This document shows positions 53,427 to 61,638 of a DNA stretch of 64,000 bases, piece by piece. Each line of letters starts with the position of its first letter. The stretch's first letter is position 1. Under the pieces are notes generated by a model, which saw only the letters and a program-made list of their open reading frames with translations, was not told where the DNA came from and did not search any database. Source of the DNA: Lunatibacter salilacus (GTDB lineage: Bacteria > Bacteroidota > Bacteroidia > Cytophagales > Cyclobacteriaceae); contig NZ_VOLC01000009.1 of the NCBI RefSeq assembly GCF_009797935.1, positions 62,001-126,000 of the forward strand. Direction: 5' to 3'. Made by a program: the position numbers and the translations under genes.

Positions 53427-55352
53427 ATGAAGCGCGGTTACTACTATTTAATATTGCTCACTGTATTCGCTGCGGGATGTACAAGTCTTCAGCAAAAAGG
53501 AATGAACCAGTTCAGTTCCGGTGAATATCAGGTAGCGATTTCCACTTTTTCCCAAGTATTGGAGAAAGAGCCTGAAAATCAGGAAGCCAATTTTTATGTT
53601 GCGGAGAGCTATAGGCTCTCGAACCGCATCGAGAAATCGGCTCCATACTACGAAAAGGTTCTTCAGGAGGAAGAGACTTTCGAAAATTATTATTATAAAG
53701 GCCTAAGTTTAAAAAATCAGGGAAAATACGAAGAAGCGGAAGAAGCCTTCAAGTCATCTAAAGCCTTTACAATGGATGATTTACTTATCGCAAAGGCCGA
53801 TAAAGAAATAAAAGCCATTAATACCTTGGAAAGTATCGAACCGCTTTGGCCCAACCACAAACTCGAAAACTACGAATTGCTGAATAGTCCCGGCTTGGAT
53901 TATTCGCCAATTGTCAACGAAGGCTATCTCTATTTTACGAGTTCCCGTGGCGCCGGAGGTGTCTACACGGCAACTGGTCAGGGATATACACAACTCTTTC
54001 GCACCAGAGCGGAAGGGGTTAGAGTAGATGTACAAAATGTAGAACGTATCCCTGAATTTCGCAATGAACAGGGGCTCAACCAAGGAGCTATCGCCATCAG
54101 TCCGGATGGCAATACTATAATTTATGCTCGCGGAAATGCGGCGACAAAGAAGGATCTTCCCGAGGTTAGTTTATTTGCCTCTTACTTTAGGGGTGGAGGG
54201 TTTACTCAGCCCATTTATTTGGCGGCCAACGAAGAACCCACCTATTGGAATTCAACCCCTGCATTCAGTCCAGATGGAGAGACGCTTTATTTTGCGTCAA
54301 ACAGACCCGGTGGGTATGGAGGTATAGACATTTATAAAGCAACAAAAATCGCTAGCGGTGACTTCGGAAATGTCCAAAATCTTGGACCGGAAATCAACAC
54401 CAGCGGGAACGAGCTTTTTCCCCGCCCTATGGAAAATGGTGAATTTTACTTTGCTTCGGACGGGCACCCCGGATATGGTAAATTAGACATTTTTGTGGCT
54501 AAACAGGAAAACGGAAACATTACCGTGAGAAATTTGGGGCCAAACATCAACTCCCTGGCAGATGATTTCGGTATATTCTTTACCGACTATCCAAAGGAAG
54601 GGTTTATCACTTCCAATAGAGAGGGGGGAAAAGGGGATGATGATATTTATTTCTTCCAGGATTTTACTCCAAAGCCCAAAGTGGTCAACGTCTTGCTGAA
54701 TGTCACTACATTGGGTAAAACTGACGGAGGTGACGAAGAAGTGCTCCGAGATACCCGGGTAGTTCTTTATGATCAAAACAACCAAACGATAGACGGTAAT
54801 TTTTCAAATCAAAATGGACGCTTAAGATTTCAGATGCAACCAGATCAAACATACAGCATGATTGCGTCTAAAAACGGGTATTTTTCCAAGAGCATCCCCT
54901 ACAGTACCATTGGAAAGACTCCGGCTCCTGAGGACTTGATTCAGGATGTGACCAACGTGACCTTGGATACCACCATCATTTTGGAAAGACTAATTTTAGA
55001 GCGGGCCATTGTTTTGGAAAACATTTATTACGATTTGGATAAATCGGAAATTCGGCCGGATGCGGCACTAGAACTTGATAAGCTCGTTCAAATATTGAAG
55101 GACAATCCACAGATTAGAATTGAGCTAAGTTCACACACAGATGCCCGTGCAAGTGACGAATACAATGACCTGCTGTCCCAACGAAGAGCTGAATCCGCTG
55201 TGCAGTATCTTATTACACAGGGTATCGCCGCAGACCGGATGGAAGCCCGAGGATACGGAAAGCGTCAGCTAATCATTGAAGATGCCCAAACCGAGGAAGA
55301 GCATCAAGTCAACCGTAGGACGGAGTTCAAAGTAATAGAAATCACCCAGTAA
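53427..55352 (+). CDS. PorE-like outer-membrane lipoprotein (TPR, beta-propeller, CRD, OmpA)
   Basis: About 641 residues from the ATG at 53427 (MKRGYYYLILLTVFAAGCTS); the ATG at 53400 adds nine residues before a better signal start. The lipobox is FAAGC (Cys18). Then TPR repeats (about 25-125: FSSGEYQVAISTFSQVLEKE), a PD40 beta-propeller (about 155-420: FSPDGETLYFASNRPGGYGG), a carboxypeptidase-regulatory-like domain (about 430-510), and an OmpA C-terminal peptidoglycan-binding domain (about 525-640: YYDLDKSEIRPDAALELDKL, SSHTDARASDEYNDLLSQRR). This order is the one described for PorE of the Porphyromonas type IX secretion system. Related proteins exist as paralogues, so assignment to secretion is moderate. 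Confidence 0.8.
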   Translation: MKRGYYYLILLTVFAAGCTSLQQKGMNQFSSGEYQVAISTFSQVLEKEPENQEANFYVAESYRLSNRIEKSAPYYEKVLQEEETFENYYYKGLSLKNQGKYEEAEEAFKSSKAFTMDDLLIAKADKEIKAINTLESIEPLWPNHKLENYELLNSPGLDYSPIVNEGYLYFTSSRGAGGVYTATGQGYTQLFRTRAEGVRVDVQNVERIPEFRNEQGLNQGAIAISPDGNTIIYARGNAATKKDLPEVSLFASYFRGGGFTQPIYLAANEEPTYWNSTPAFSPDGETLYFASNRPGGYGGIDIYKATKIASGDFGNVQNLGPEINTSGNELFPRPMENGEFYFASDGHPGYGKLDIFVAKQENGNITVRNLGPNINSLADDFGIFFTDYPKEGFITSNREGGKGDDDIYFFQDFTPKPKVVNVLLNVTTLGKTDGGDEEVLRDTRVVLYDQNNQTIDGNFSNQNGRLRFQMQPDQTYSMIASKNGYFSKSIPYSTIGKTPAPEDLIQDVTNVTLDTTIILERLILERAIVLENIYYDLDKSEIRPDAALELDKLVQILKDNPQIRIELSSHTDARASDEYNDLLSQRRAESAVQYLITQGIAADRMEARGYGKRQLIIEDAQTEEEHQVNRRTEFKVIEITQ

Positions 55353-55358
55353 AATGCT

Positions 55359-55366
55359 TACCTTTG
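55359..55366 (+). promoter_or_regulatory. Probable -7 promoter element of purM
   Basis: TACCTTTG followed by CAC, 28 bp before the ATG at 55394. It supports that start rather than the in-frame TTG at 55364, which lies in the element. No TTTG at the -33 position. Confidence 0.5.
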
Positions 55367-55393
55367 CACTTTGACCAGAAAAGCTGCAAGCTT

Positions 55394-56563
55394 ATGAATG
55401 AAAGATATATGCAAAGGGGCGTTTCTGCCGCGAAGGAAGATGTACATCAGGCAATTGCAAATTTGGACAAGGGCCTATTTCCCAACGCCTTTTGCAAAAT
55501 TGTAGAGGACATACTGGGAGGGGACCCCGAATATTGCAATATCATGCATGCTGACGGTGCAGGTACAAAGAGCTCCCTAGCCTACTTATACTGGAAAGAA
55601 ACCGGTGATTTGAGTGTTTGGAAAGGAATAGCCCAGGATGCCATTATTATGAATATAGACGACCTACTTTGTGTAGGTGCTATCAATAATATTCTAGTCT
55701 CATCGACTATCGGGAGAAACAAAAATCTAATACCAGGAGAAGTAATTGCGGCCATTATTAACGGCACCGAAGAGGTTTTGGAAATGCTCCGTGAACACGG
55801 TGTTCACGCAGTCCTAACCGGAGGAGAAACTGCCGATGTGGGAGATCTCGTACGAACGATCATTGTAGACAGTACGGTCACTTCCCGTATGAAAAGATCA
55901 GAAGTAATATCCAATGACGCTATCCAACCAGGGGATGTCATTGTTGGCTTGTCTTCTTACGGACAGGCGACCTATGAGTCCGCCTACAACGGGGGTATGG
56001 GTAGCAACGGGCTTACCTCAGCGAGGCATGATATTTTTGGAAAAGCCATCAAAGCCAAGTATCCGGAAAGTTTTGACCCGCAAGTGCCAGAAGAATTGAC
56101 TTATAGCGGTAGTTATAACCTCACCGACCCTGCTCCGGGCACGCCGGTTGACATGGGTAAGCTTGTACTTTCTCCCACGCGTACCTACGCCCCGATTATG
56201 GTGGAAGTGCTGAAAAATCTTCGCCCGCACCTCCATGGTGTTGTACATTGCAGCGGCGGAGCGCAAACCAAAGTGCTCCATTTTGTAAATGACGTACATA
56301 TTGTAAAGGATAACCTTTTCAAAACTCCTCCATTATTTTCAATTATTCAAGACCAAAGCGGGACAGATTGGAAGGAAATGTATAAGGTATTTAATATGGG
56401 TCACCGTATGGAGATTTACCTGGACCCCAAGCATTCCGACACGGTGATCCAGATAGCCGAATCCTTCGGAGTGGAGGCACAGATTATAGGAAGAGTAACT
56501 GCCGGGACTGGCAAACGCCTTACTATTACCGGCGATTACGGAACCTTTGAGTACGGCGGCTGA
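55394..56563 (+). CDS. purM: Phosphoribosylformylglycinamidine cyclo-ligase (AIR synthetase)
   Basis: Fifth step of purine synthesis: FGAM to AIR with ATP. I choose ATG 55394 (MNERYMQRGVSAAKEDVHQA), which gives the family N-terminus. About 389 residues, longer than E. coli PurM (345) and typical of the Bacteroidota type. The ATP site contains DGAGTKSSLAYLYW, AQDAIIMNIDDLLCVGA and the GGETADVGD motif. The C-terminal domain has the HCSGGAQTK segment. It stands in a run with the PorE-like gene (41 bp upstream) and a ceramidase-like gene (29 bp downstream). Confidence 0.93.
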   Translation: MNERYMQRGVSAAKEDVHQAIANLDKGLFPNAFCKIVEDILGGDPEYCNIMHADGAGTKSSLAYLYWKETGDLSVWKGIAQDAIIMNIDDLLCVGAINNILVSSTIGRNKNLIPGEVIAAIINGTEEVLEMLREHGVHAVLTGGETADVGDLVRTIIVDSTVTSRMKRSEVISNDAIQPGDVIVGLSSYGQATYESAYNGGMGSNGLTSARHDIFGKAIKAKYPESFDPQVPEELTYSGSYNLTDPAPGTPVDMGKLVLSPTRTYAPIMVEVLKNLRPHLHGVVHCSGGAQTKVLHFVNDVHIVKDNLFKTPPLFSIIQDQSGTDWKEMYKVFNMGHRMEIYLDPKHSDTVIQIAESFGVEAQIIGRVTAGTGKRLTITGDYGTFEYGG

Positions 56564-56592
56564 TACCAACTTATCACATTCAATCCGGGCTC

Positions 56593-57927
56593 ATGTTAAA
56601 GTTACTTTTACGTTTCCTTATTATCACGCTACTTTTTTTTGTAGTGGTTGTGTTTTCGACCATCACCTATGTGGACTGGACGCCATATGAAGAAACTGCC
56701 TACTATCATGAAACGGTGGAATCCCTTGAAAATTTAGCTTGGCAGTCATCAGACAATGGATACTTTTTAGCAGGATGGTCAAAAGAAAACATCACACCAG
56801 GCGAACCTAAGCCGCTGATACCATACAAACCCCGTGGAGATTATGAATTCGTACTGGACAGTAGTTATGTAAAAACCCTAATATTGGGTAACAATGAGCA
56901 ACTGATTGCATTTATCAACTATGAGATCCTATTTGTCCATCCGTACTTGGCGCAAAAAATAAGGGATAGGATTATCGGGGAAAAATTGCCCATAAACCAT
57001 ATCTATTTTACCACGACCCACACCCACAGCGGCTATGGGGGTTATTCTCCCGGTTTGATTGGCAGGCTTACAATGGGGGGATTAGATGAAGAAGTTGTAG
57101 ATCTGTTGGCAAGCGAGACTGTCCTAAGCCTTAAAAGTTCTTTGTCATCAATGGATACAGCGACCTTATCCTATAGAAAGACGTATGCTGCCGACTTCGT
57201 CACCAACCGCCTAATCGAAAACGATCCAATCGATCCCTACATCCGGGAACTTCGCATCCAAAAAAACTCGGGAGAAACGGGGTCATTGCTAACCTTCAGC
57301 GCGCACTCTACCATGTTGCCTGGCCGTTATATGGGCCTTTCTGGAGATTACCCTTTCTACCTCACAAAACTTCAGGAACAGACAGTTGATTTTTCTTTGT
57401 TCGCTTCAGGAACCGTGGGAAGCCACCGTCCGGTAGGTGATGGCGAGGGACCTAAGAGAATTCAAGACTATGCGTATAGGCTTGATTCTGTCCTTAAATC
57501 GGATACAATTTCCCACGACACTCTTCTAAGAACTAGTCTAAGATCCGGGAAACTAACAATGAAATTACGATCTGCCCATTACCGAATAAGTGACAACTTA
57601 CGCCTAAGGCCATGGCTTTTTGACTGGGCATTTGGTGATAGCCCTGCGCACTTGGACATTCAACAATTGGGTAATCTTCTTTTTATCTCCAGCAGCGGTG
57701 AGTTGTCTGGTGTTTTTTATGAAGAATGGGAGAAACTTGCCCAATCCCAAGGGTTACACCTTATCGTGACCTGTTTTAACGGGGGCTATATCGGATACAT
57801 CACTCCCGACAAATATTATGGGGAGAAATTATATGAAGTCAGGGATATGAATTTTTTTGGACCCTTCAACGGTGCCTATCATAGCGAACTTGTGGAACGT
57901 ATCATTTCTTCTACCCAAGCCAAGTAA
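56593..57927 (+). CDS. Neutral-ceramidase-like hydrolase, membrane-anchored
   Basis: 444 residues. An N-terminal membrane segment (LLLRFLIITLLFFVVVVFST) anchors a domain related to the neutral/alkaline ceramidase N-terminal fold: FLAGWSKENITPGEPKPLI (substrate pocket start), HIYFTTTHTHSGYGGYSPG (metal-binding THTHS) and TFSAHSTMLPGRYMGLSGDY (second metal motif). The catalytic Ser of ceramidases falls in a region ending in PG. Ceramidases cleave the amide of ceramide, and Bacteroidota do make sphingolipids, but substrate is uncertain and related proteins hydrolyse other amides. The C-terminal immunoglobulin-like domain of true ceramidases is absent. Confidence 0.85.
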   Translation: MLKLLLRFLIITLLFFVVVVFSTITYVDWTPYEETAYYHETVESLENLAWQSSDNGYFLAGWSKENITPGEPKPLIPYKPRGDYEFVLDSSYVKTLILGNNEQLIAFINYEILFVHPYLAQKIRDRIIGEKLPINHIYFTTTHTHSGYGGYSPGLIGRLTMGGLDEEVVDLLASETVLSLKSSLSSMDTATLSYRKTYAADFVTNRLIENDPIDPYIRELRIQKNSGETGSLLTFSAHSTMLPGRYMGLSGDYPFYLTKLQEQTVDFSLFASGTVGSHRPVGDGEGPKRIQDYAYRLDSVLKSDTISHDTLLRTSLRSGKLTMKLRSAHYRISDNLRLRPWLFDWAFGDSPAHLDIQQLGNLLFISSSGELSGVFYEEWEKLAQSQGLHLIVTCFNGGYIGYITPDKYYGEKLYEVRDMNFFGPFNGAYHSELVERIISSTQAK

Positions 57928-57945
57928 ACCAAGTTAACGTTTAGT

Positions 57946-58518
57946 TTAAGGAGCGATCCAATCCATTTTCCATTTGTCATCATTTCGCACATATTTTGCC
58001 CGAATATGATTCATCCCATCCAATTGCAGGACATTAAACTCGGAAGGAACTATCTGAACCACAGAGAAATTAGAGTTTCCCATGTTTTCAGGCCAATTAT
58101 AGGCCTCGACCGGATGGGAAATTAGTGTCCCGGGAGTTAAGACCGGATTGTATGCTTTTTGAGCTTCCCCTTCGACCGTCATCCAGAATTTTTCTGCCAC
58201 AGCATTGTTTCTGTGAACCAAAGCTGTACCCTGCATCCTTATCTGAACCCCTTTTTCAGAATCATAGAAAAGCAAGGCTACATCAGGGTTGGCTCGGATA
58301 TGGCCAATTTTCTGAGTCCGGTAATCGGTGAAGAAGTAGAGGCATCCTTCTGCATCCATTGCTCTAAGTACCACATACCTAATATCCGGCACCTGTTGGT
58401 GAATAGTGGCCAATGACATAAACCGAAAAGGATGTCCTGTATCCTTTGCTGCCGATTTCAATGCATCTAAAACAATTTTTAAAACTTCTGATAACTCATT
58501 ATTCTTTGTGATCAACAT
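57946..58518 (-). CDS. Pyridoxamine-5'-phosphate-oxidase-like FMN-binding protein
   Basis: 190 residues, cytoplasmic. A split beta-barrel of the PNPOx family: FRFMSLATIHQQVPDIRYVV, RAMDAEGCLYFFTDYRTQK, ANPDVALLFYDSEKGVQIRM and the late WKMDWIAP. The His-Pro and Arg residues that bind FMN are expected in the first half. It is shorter and less conserved than PdxH, and resembles general-stress and pyridoxamine-oxidase-like proteins whose role is usually flavin- or heme-linked reduction rather than vitamin B6 synthesis. Converges with the ceramidase-like gene 18 bp away. Confidence 0.85.
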   Translation of the reverse strand: MLITKNNELSEVLKIVLDALKSAAKDTGHPFRFMSLATIHQQVPDIRYVVLRAMDAEGCLYFFTDYRTQKIGHIRANPDVALLFYDSEKGVQIRMQGTALVHRNNAVAEKFWMTVEGEAQKAYNPVLTPGTLISHPVEAYNWPENMGNSNFSVVQIVPSEFNVLQLDGMNHIRAKYVRNDDKWKMDWIAP

Positions 58519-58686
58519 ATTTCTTTACCCAAATACTTTCCGTAATAATACGTAAATTTACTTAACCTGAAAAAATCGAAATTAGCTTAATTTTAAAAAT
58601 CCAGCCCAATTCAGATCATAAAAAAATGATTTTTTTGAGATAACGTTACACACTAGTGTATCTAAATAGAGTATTAAATGGTTTAA

Positions 58687-58720
58687 AAAAAGCCTTTCCG
58701 TCGTATGGGAAAGGCTTTTT
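58687..58720 (-). terminator. Terminator of the thioredoxin-fold gene at 58736
   Basis: 13-bp stem AAAAAGCCTTTCC with GGAAAGGCTTTTT, 8-nt loop, T runs on both sides. On the minus strand it is followed by TTTTTTT. Confidence 0.9.
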
Positions 58721-58735
58721 ATTTTTTTTGAGTGC

Positions 58736-59359
58736 TTAGGATTTTCTCCATTTAATGGTGCATCCAATAGCCTTTGTCCGCTCTTCCTCTACACTACCTC
58801 CTGTCAATACCGCCTCCATGGCGTCTTCAACGTATTTTTTTGTCACAGCGGAAGCATCCTGATAATTATTGTCAATCGCTCCTATATATTTGACAATAAA
58901 ATCATTGCCCTCTTTCTTTACCAAATAAACCTGTGGGGTATTGGTGGCGCCATAAGCTTTTGTAATTTCCTGCGTTTCATCATACGCATAGGCAAAGGGG
59001 AAGTTTTTGGATTTCGCCCTTTTCTTCATATTGTCAAAACTGTCGCCGGGACTTCGTTTGGCATCATTGGGATTGATAGCAATCACCGGGAAACCTTTGG
59101 GGGCATAGGTGTTGTGCAATTCAATCATCCGGTCCTCATAGGCTACCACATACGGACAGGTATTGCAGGAAAAGATCACCAAAAATCCTTTTGCATCCGG
59201 GTGGTTGGCCATGGAGACGGTAGTGCCTTCGACAGTTTTCAGATCAAAGTCCATTGCTTTATCGCCTACTTGGAATCCACCTTGCGCAAATGCTCCAAGG
59301 TTGGTCAACAGCATGATTATGACAGTAAAAAAGAGTGTTTTTTGAAGAATCTTTTTCAT
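58736..59359 (-). CDS. Secreted thioredoxin-fold (AhpC/TSA-type) protein
   Basis: 207 residues. Signal peptide with MKKILQKTLFFTVIIMLLTN, cleaved near AQGG, so periplasmic. Redoxin domain: FQVGDKAMDFDLKTVEGTTV, FLVIFSCNTCPYVVAYEDRM with the pair Cys-Asn-Thr-Cys (CNTC) as a thioredoxin-type active site, and AYDETQEITKAYGATNTPQV with the cis-Pro in TPQV. The C-terminal TKAIGCTIKW adds one more cysteine. Likely a thiol-disulfide oxidoreductase. It is encoded 7 bp after the TlpA-like gene, same strand. Confidence 0.88.
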   Translation of the reverse strand: MKKILQKTLFFTVIIMLLTNLGAFAQGGFQVGDKAMDFDLKTVEGTTVSMANHPDAKGFLVIFSCNTCPYVVAYEDRMIELHNTYAPKGFPVIAINPNDAKRSPGDSFDNMKKRAKSKNFPFAYAYDETQEITKAYGATNTPQVYLVKKEGNDFIVKYIGAIDNNYQDASAVTKKYVEDAMEAVLTGGSVEEERTKAIGCTIKWRKS

Positions 59360-59366
59360 GGTTATG

Positions 59367-59846
59367 TTATTTAAGTTGACTAATAATGTCTTTTAATTCG
59401 CTTTCATCCAAGTCCCCCTCATGAAAAATCCGCTCTCCGTTGGGTTTTACAAAAAGAGTTGCCGGGATTGCGCCGGACCACTTTTCGCTCACCTTGTTAA
59501 TCCAACTGTTAAAATCCACGTCATCTAAAAGGAAGACAGGAGATTTCACACCTCTTTTTTCAATAAATGCAGTCACCCTTTCCGGTCTGCGCCCATCATC
59601 CAATGAAATAAACAATAACTCGACACTTGTGTCCTCCGAATTAACTTTTTCAAACGCCGGCATCTCTTTCACACAAGGAGCGCACCAGGTAGCCCAAAAA
59701 TTATAAATTTTAATTTTATCGGAAGATTTTTGGGTCATTTGCTCAAACGTATCGAAAGAAATGACCTCCAAGGGTGGTGAATAGGTACCAAAAACACCAG
59801 TAAACAGAAACGATAGAAGAATTAACGCACGGGAAATAAGAAGCAT
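59367..59846 (-). CDS. TlpA-like thioredoxin
   Basis: 159 residues, N-terminal signal sequence (MLLISRALILLSFLFTGVFG), so periplasmic. Thioredoxin fold with active site WCAPC in FWATWCAPCVKEMPAFEKVN and the cis-Pro in IPATLFVKPNG. The pair of CXXC proteins in this run (this one and the CNTC protein) suggests a periplasmic disulfide-reducing pathway, perhaps for cytochrome c maturation or repair. No cytochrome genes are adjacent. Confidence 0.88.
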   Translation of the reverse strand: MLLISRALILLSFLFTGVFGTYSPPLEVISFDTFEQMTQKSSDKIKIYNFWATWCAPCVKEMPAFEKVNSEDTSVELLFISLDDGRRPERVTAFIEKRGVKSPVFLLDDVDFNSWINKVSEKWSGAIPATLFVKPNGERIFHEGDLDESELKDIISQLK

Positions 59847-59991
59847 TTGTGAATAGTTGGTTTAGTTGGGAATTTGAGTGTATTAATTAAACTCTAATAT
59901 CCTCATAGTCATGTAATTTCATACGAAATCCACTATCTAATGTTGGGGGAACGCCATAAAAATCTGATGAAAAAAAATAAATACGAACTTA

Positions 59992-60840
59992 TTATTCGTT
60001 TAAAATGGAATTTATATAAAAGACACTTTGTGGGATTTGGCTTACTGATCGGGAAGACTCATCTTCGATGATGAGGTATTCCACACCGATTTCTTTCGCC
60101 TTTCTGATAATGGCTGCGATGTCTATATCCCCGGTCCCTAAAACCACATTGGTCTCCACGTCTCCAGTACCATCACTTGTACCCTGTGTTCCGGGCTTGC
60201 GGTCTTTTAAGTGGAGTAAGGGGAATTTTTCAGGGTATTTATTAAGCAATGCCAACGGGTCAACACCGCCCATCTGAGCCCAGAAAATATCCAGTTGAAA
60301 ATCAAAATAGGTTGCATTGGCCGCCATATAGTCAAAGAGTGTTCCTGTTTCGTAAGGTTTGAATTCATATCCGTGCGGATGATAGCAATAGACGAGACCT
60401 GCATCTTGAACCAATTTACCGGCTTTGTTTAAGACTTCAACTGCGGCCTTGGCTTCCTTTTCCCCAAAAAGCCCAGAGGTATGTGGAATCCAAAACGTAA
60501 CGATATATTTAGCCCCAAATGCTTTGGCTTTAGCAATGACAGCCTGTGGATTATCTCGCATTTCCTCATAGGAGCCTCCGACACTTATGAGCTGAAGGTC
60601 ATACTTCTCAAGTAAATCCTTATAAGCTTTCATCGGCATGTCGTAAGTACCCCCTCCCTCGATATAGCGAATTCCCCACTGATCAATGATTTCGTGGTAT
60701 TTTTCCACGTCGGTTTTCATTTGGTTTCTCAGGCTATATAATTGCAATGCAATTTCCTGAGCAGGCACTTCGGCAAGGAATAGCATAGTAATGCATAAAG
60801 CAATCATTTTTTTACCTAGGTTCTTTACAGTTTCAATCAT
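59992..60840 (-). CDS. Secreted sugar-phosphate isomerase/epimerase-like TIM barrel
   Basis: 282 residues with a signal peptide (MIALCITMLFLAEVPAQ, start at the ATG of MIETVKNLGKKMIALC or at the internal Met12). The AP-endonuclease-2 barrel starts EIALQLYSLRNQM, then IDQWGIRYIEGGGTYDMP, YCYHPHGYEFKPYETGTLFD and LLHLKDRKPG; Glu and His residues in these places bind the divalent metal in xylose-isomerase-like epimerases. The last YLIIEDESS holds the final Glu. Substrate unknown. Export is unusual but common for Bacteroidota members of this family. Confidence 0.85.
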   Translation of the reverse strand: MIETVKNLGKKMIALCITMLFLAEVPAQEIALQLYSLRNQMKTDVEKYHEIIDQWGIRYIEGGGTYDMPMKAYKDLLEKYDLQLISVGGSYEEMRDNPQAVIAKAKAFGAKYIVTFWIPHTSGLFGEKEAKAAVEVLNKAGKLVQDAGLVYCYHPHGYEFKPYETGTLFDYMAANATYFDFQLDIFWAQMGGVDPLALLNKYPEKFPLLHLKDRKPGTQGTSDGTGDVETNVVLGTGDIDIAAIIRKAKEIGVEYLIIEDESSRSVSQIPQSVFYINSILNE

Positions 60841-61088
60841 AACAGCTTTATATTGGGGAATTTAAAAATAAGTCTTTCTACGCAGTTATAAAAGCTATAC
60901 AGCCATTAAATGAATCAAATAGTGACTTCTCATTTACATTTTGTCCGAATTCAGAAAAATCGTCTACAAACTCGTAGAAAAAGAAATTCAAATTAATTAA
61001 AAAGGAAAAGGTCAGTTGAATCAGTGAATGGTGCTATTTCGAACGTAAAAGTAAAGATTGGAATTGTGCTGGATTAAAAATAGTGGGA
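60841..61088. other. Intergenic region
   Basis: Nothing supported. AT-rich, no hairpin or open frame worth calling. Confidence 0.4.
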
Positions 61089-61436
61089 TTATTTTTCTTT
61101 GAATCTATCTAGGACATAAAGGAAAATATTAAACGAGAGGGTTGATGTCGCTTCGTCCTTTACCTCGCTCAGCTCCTCAACACGGTATCCACTGCTGTCC
61201 CTAGTTACTTTATCCGTGGAGGAACTCATTTTTGATGATTTCTTCTCAGACGGCTGATGGTACATTTCCTTTCTTTCAGTTTCTGTGAACGAATTGTATG
61301 GAGACTTCACTTGTTCTGAATCTGATTTCTCTTTATCAGATTGGGCGGTAACTTCAGTAATGAACAGACAACAAAACAACATTCCGCCAAAAGCAGCGAT
61401 TTTCAGTATTTTCGAAAGATTATTAGGCGTGTGCAT
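61089..61436 (-). CDS. Small secreted protein of unknown function
   Basis: 115 residues. A signal peptide (AAFGGMLFCCLFITEVTAQ, cleavage before SDKEK) is followed by a polar, Ser/Lys/Glu-rich mature part (SEQVKSPYNSFTETERKEMY, then SEKKSSKMSSSTDKVTRD) and a last hydrophobic stretch STLSFNIFLYVLDRFKEK, which could anchor it. No domain recognised. It has an exact consensus promoter 53 bp upstream, which supports a real gene. It stands alone and divergent from murF-alr. Confidence 0.7.
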   Translation of the reverse strand: MHTPNNLSKILKIAAFGGMLFCCLFITEVTAQSDKEKSDSEQVKSPYNSFTETERKEMYHQPSEKKSSKMSSSTDKVTRDSSGYRVEELSEVKDEATSTLSFNIFLYVLDRFKEK

Positions 61437-61488
61437 ATCAGGTGAAGCTTTTTATAAATAGTACGCCATTAAGGTGTTACATTTGTTT

Positions 61489-61519
61489 CAAATATAGCAA
61501 TAATATAGATGTTTACAAA
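61489..61519 (-). promoter_or_regulatory. Consensus promoter of the small secreted protein
   Basis: Minus-strand TTTG (61519-61516), 19 bp, TATATTTG (61496-61489). An exact match to the Bacteroidota promoter form. The 5' leader would be about 45 nt. Confidence 0.75.
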
Positions 61520-61638
61520 AAATTCAACAAACCAATTTTCTATTACTAAATCAGTAACAGCCACGGTAAAAGTGGTTGGAATTCTTAAATTTAAGCCAAA
61601 TCTTTCGTGGACAACCTAATCGGTACTTTACTTTTCCC

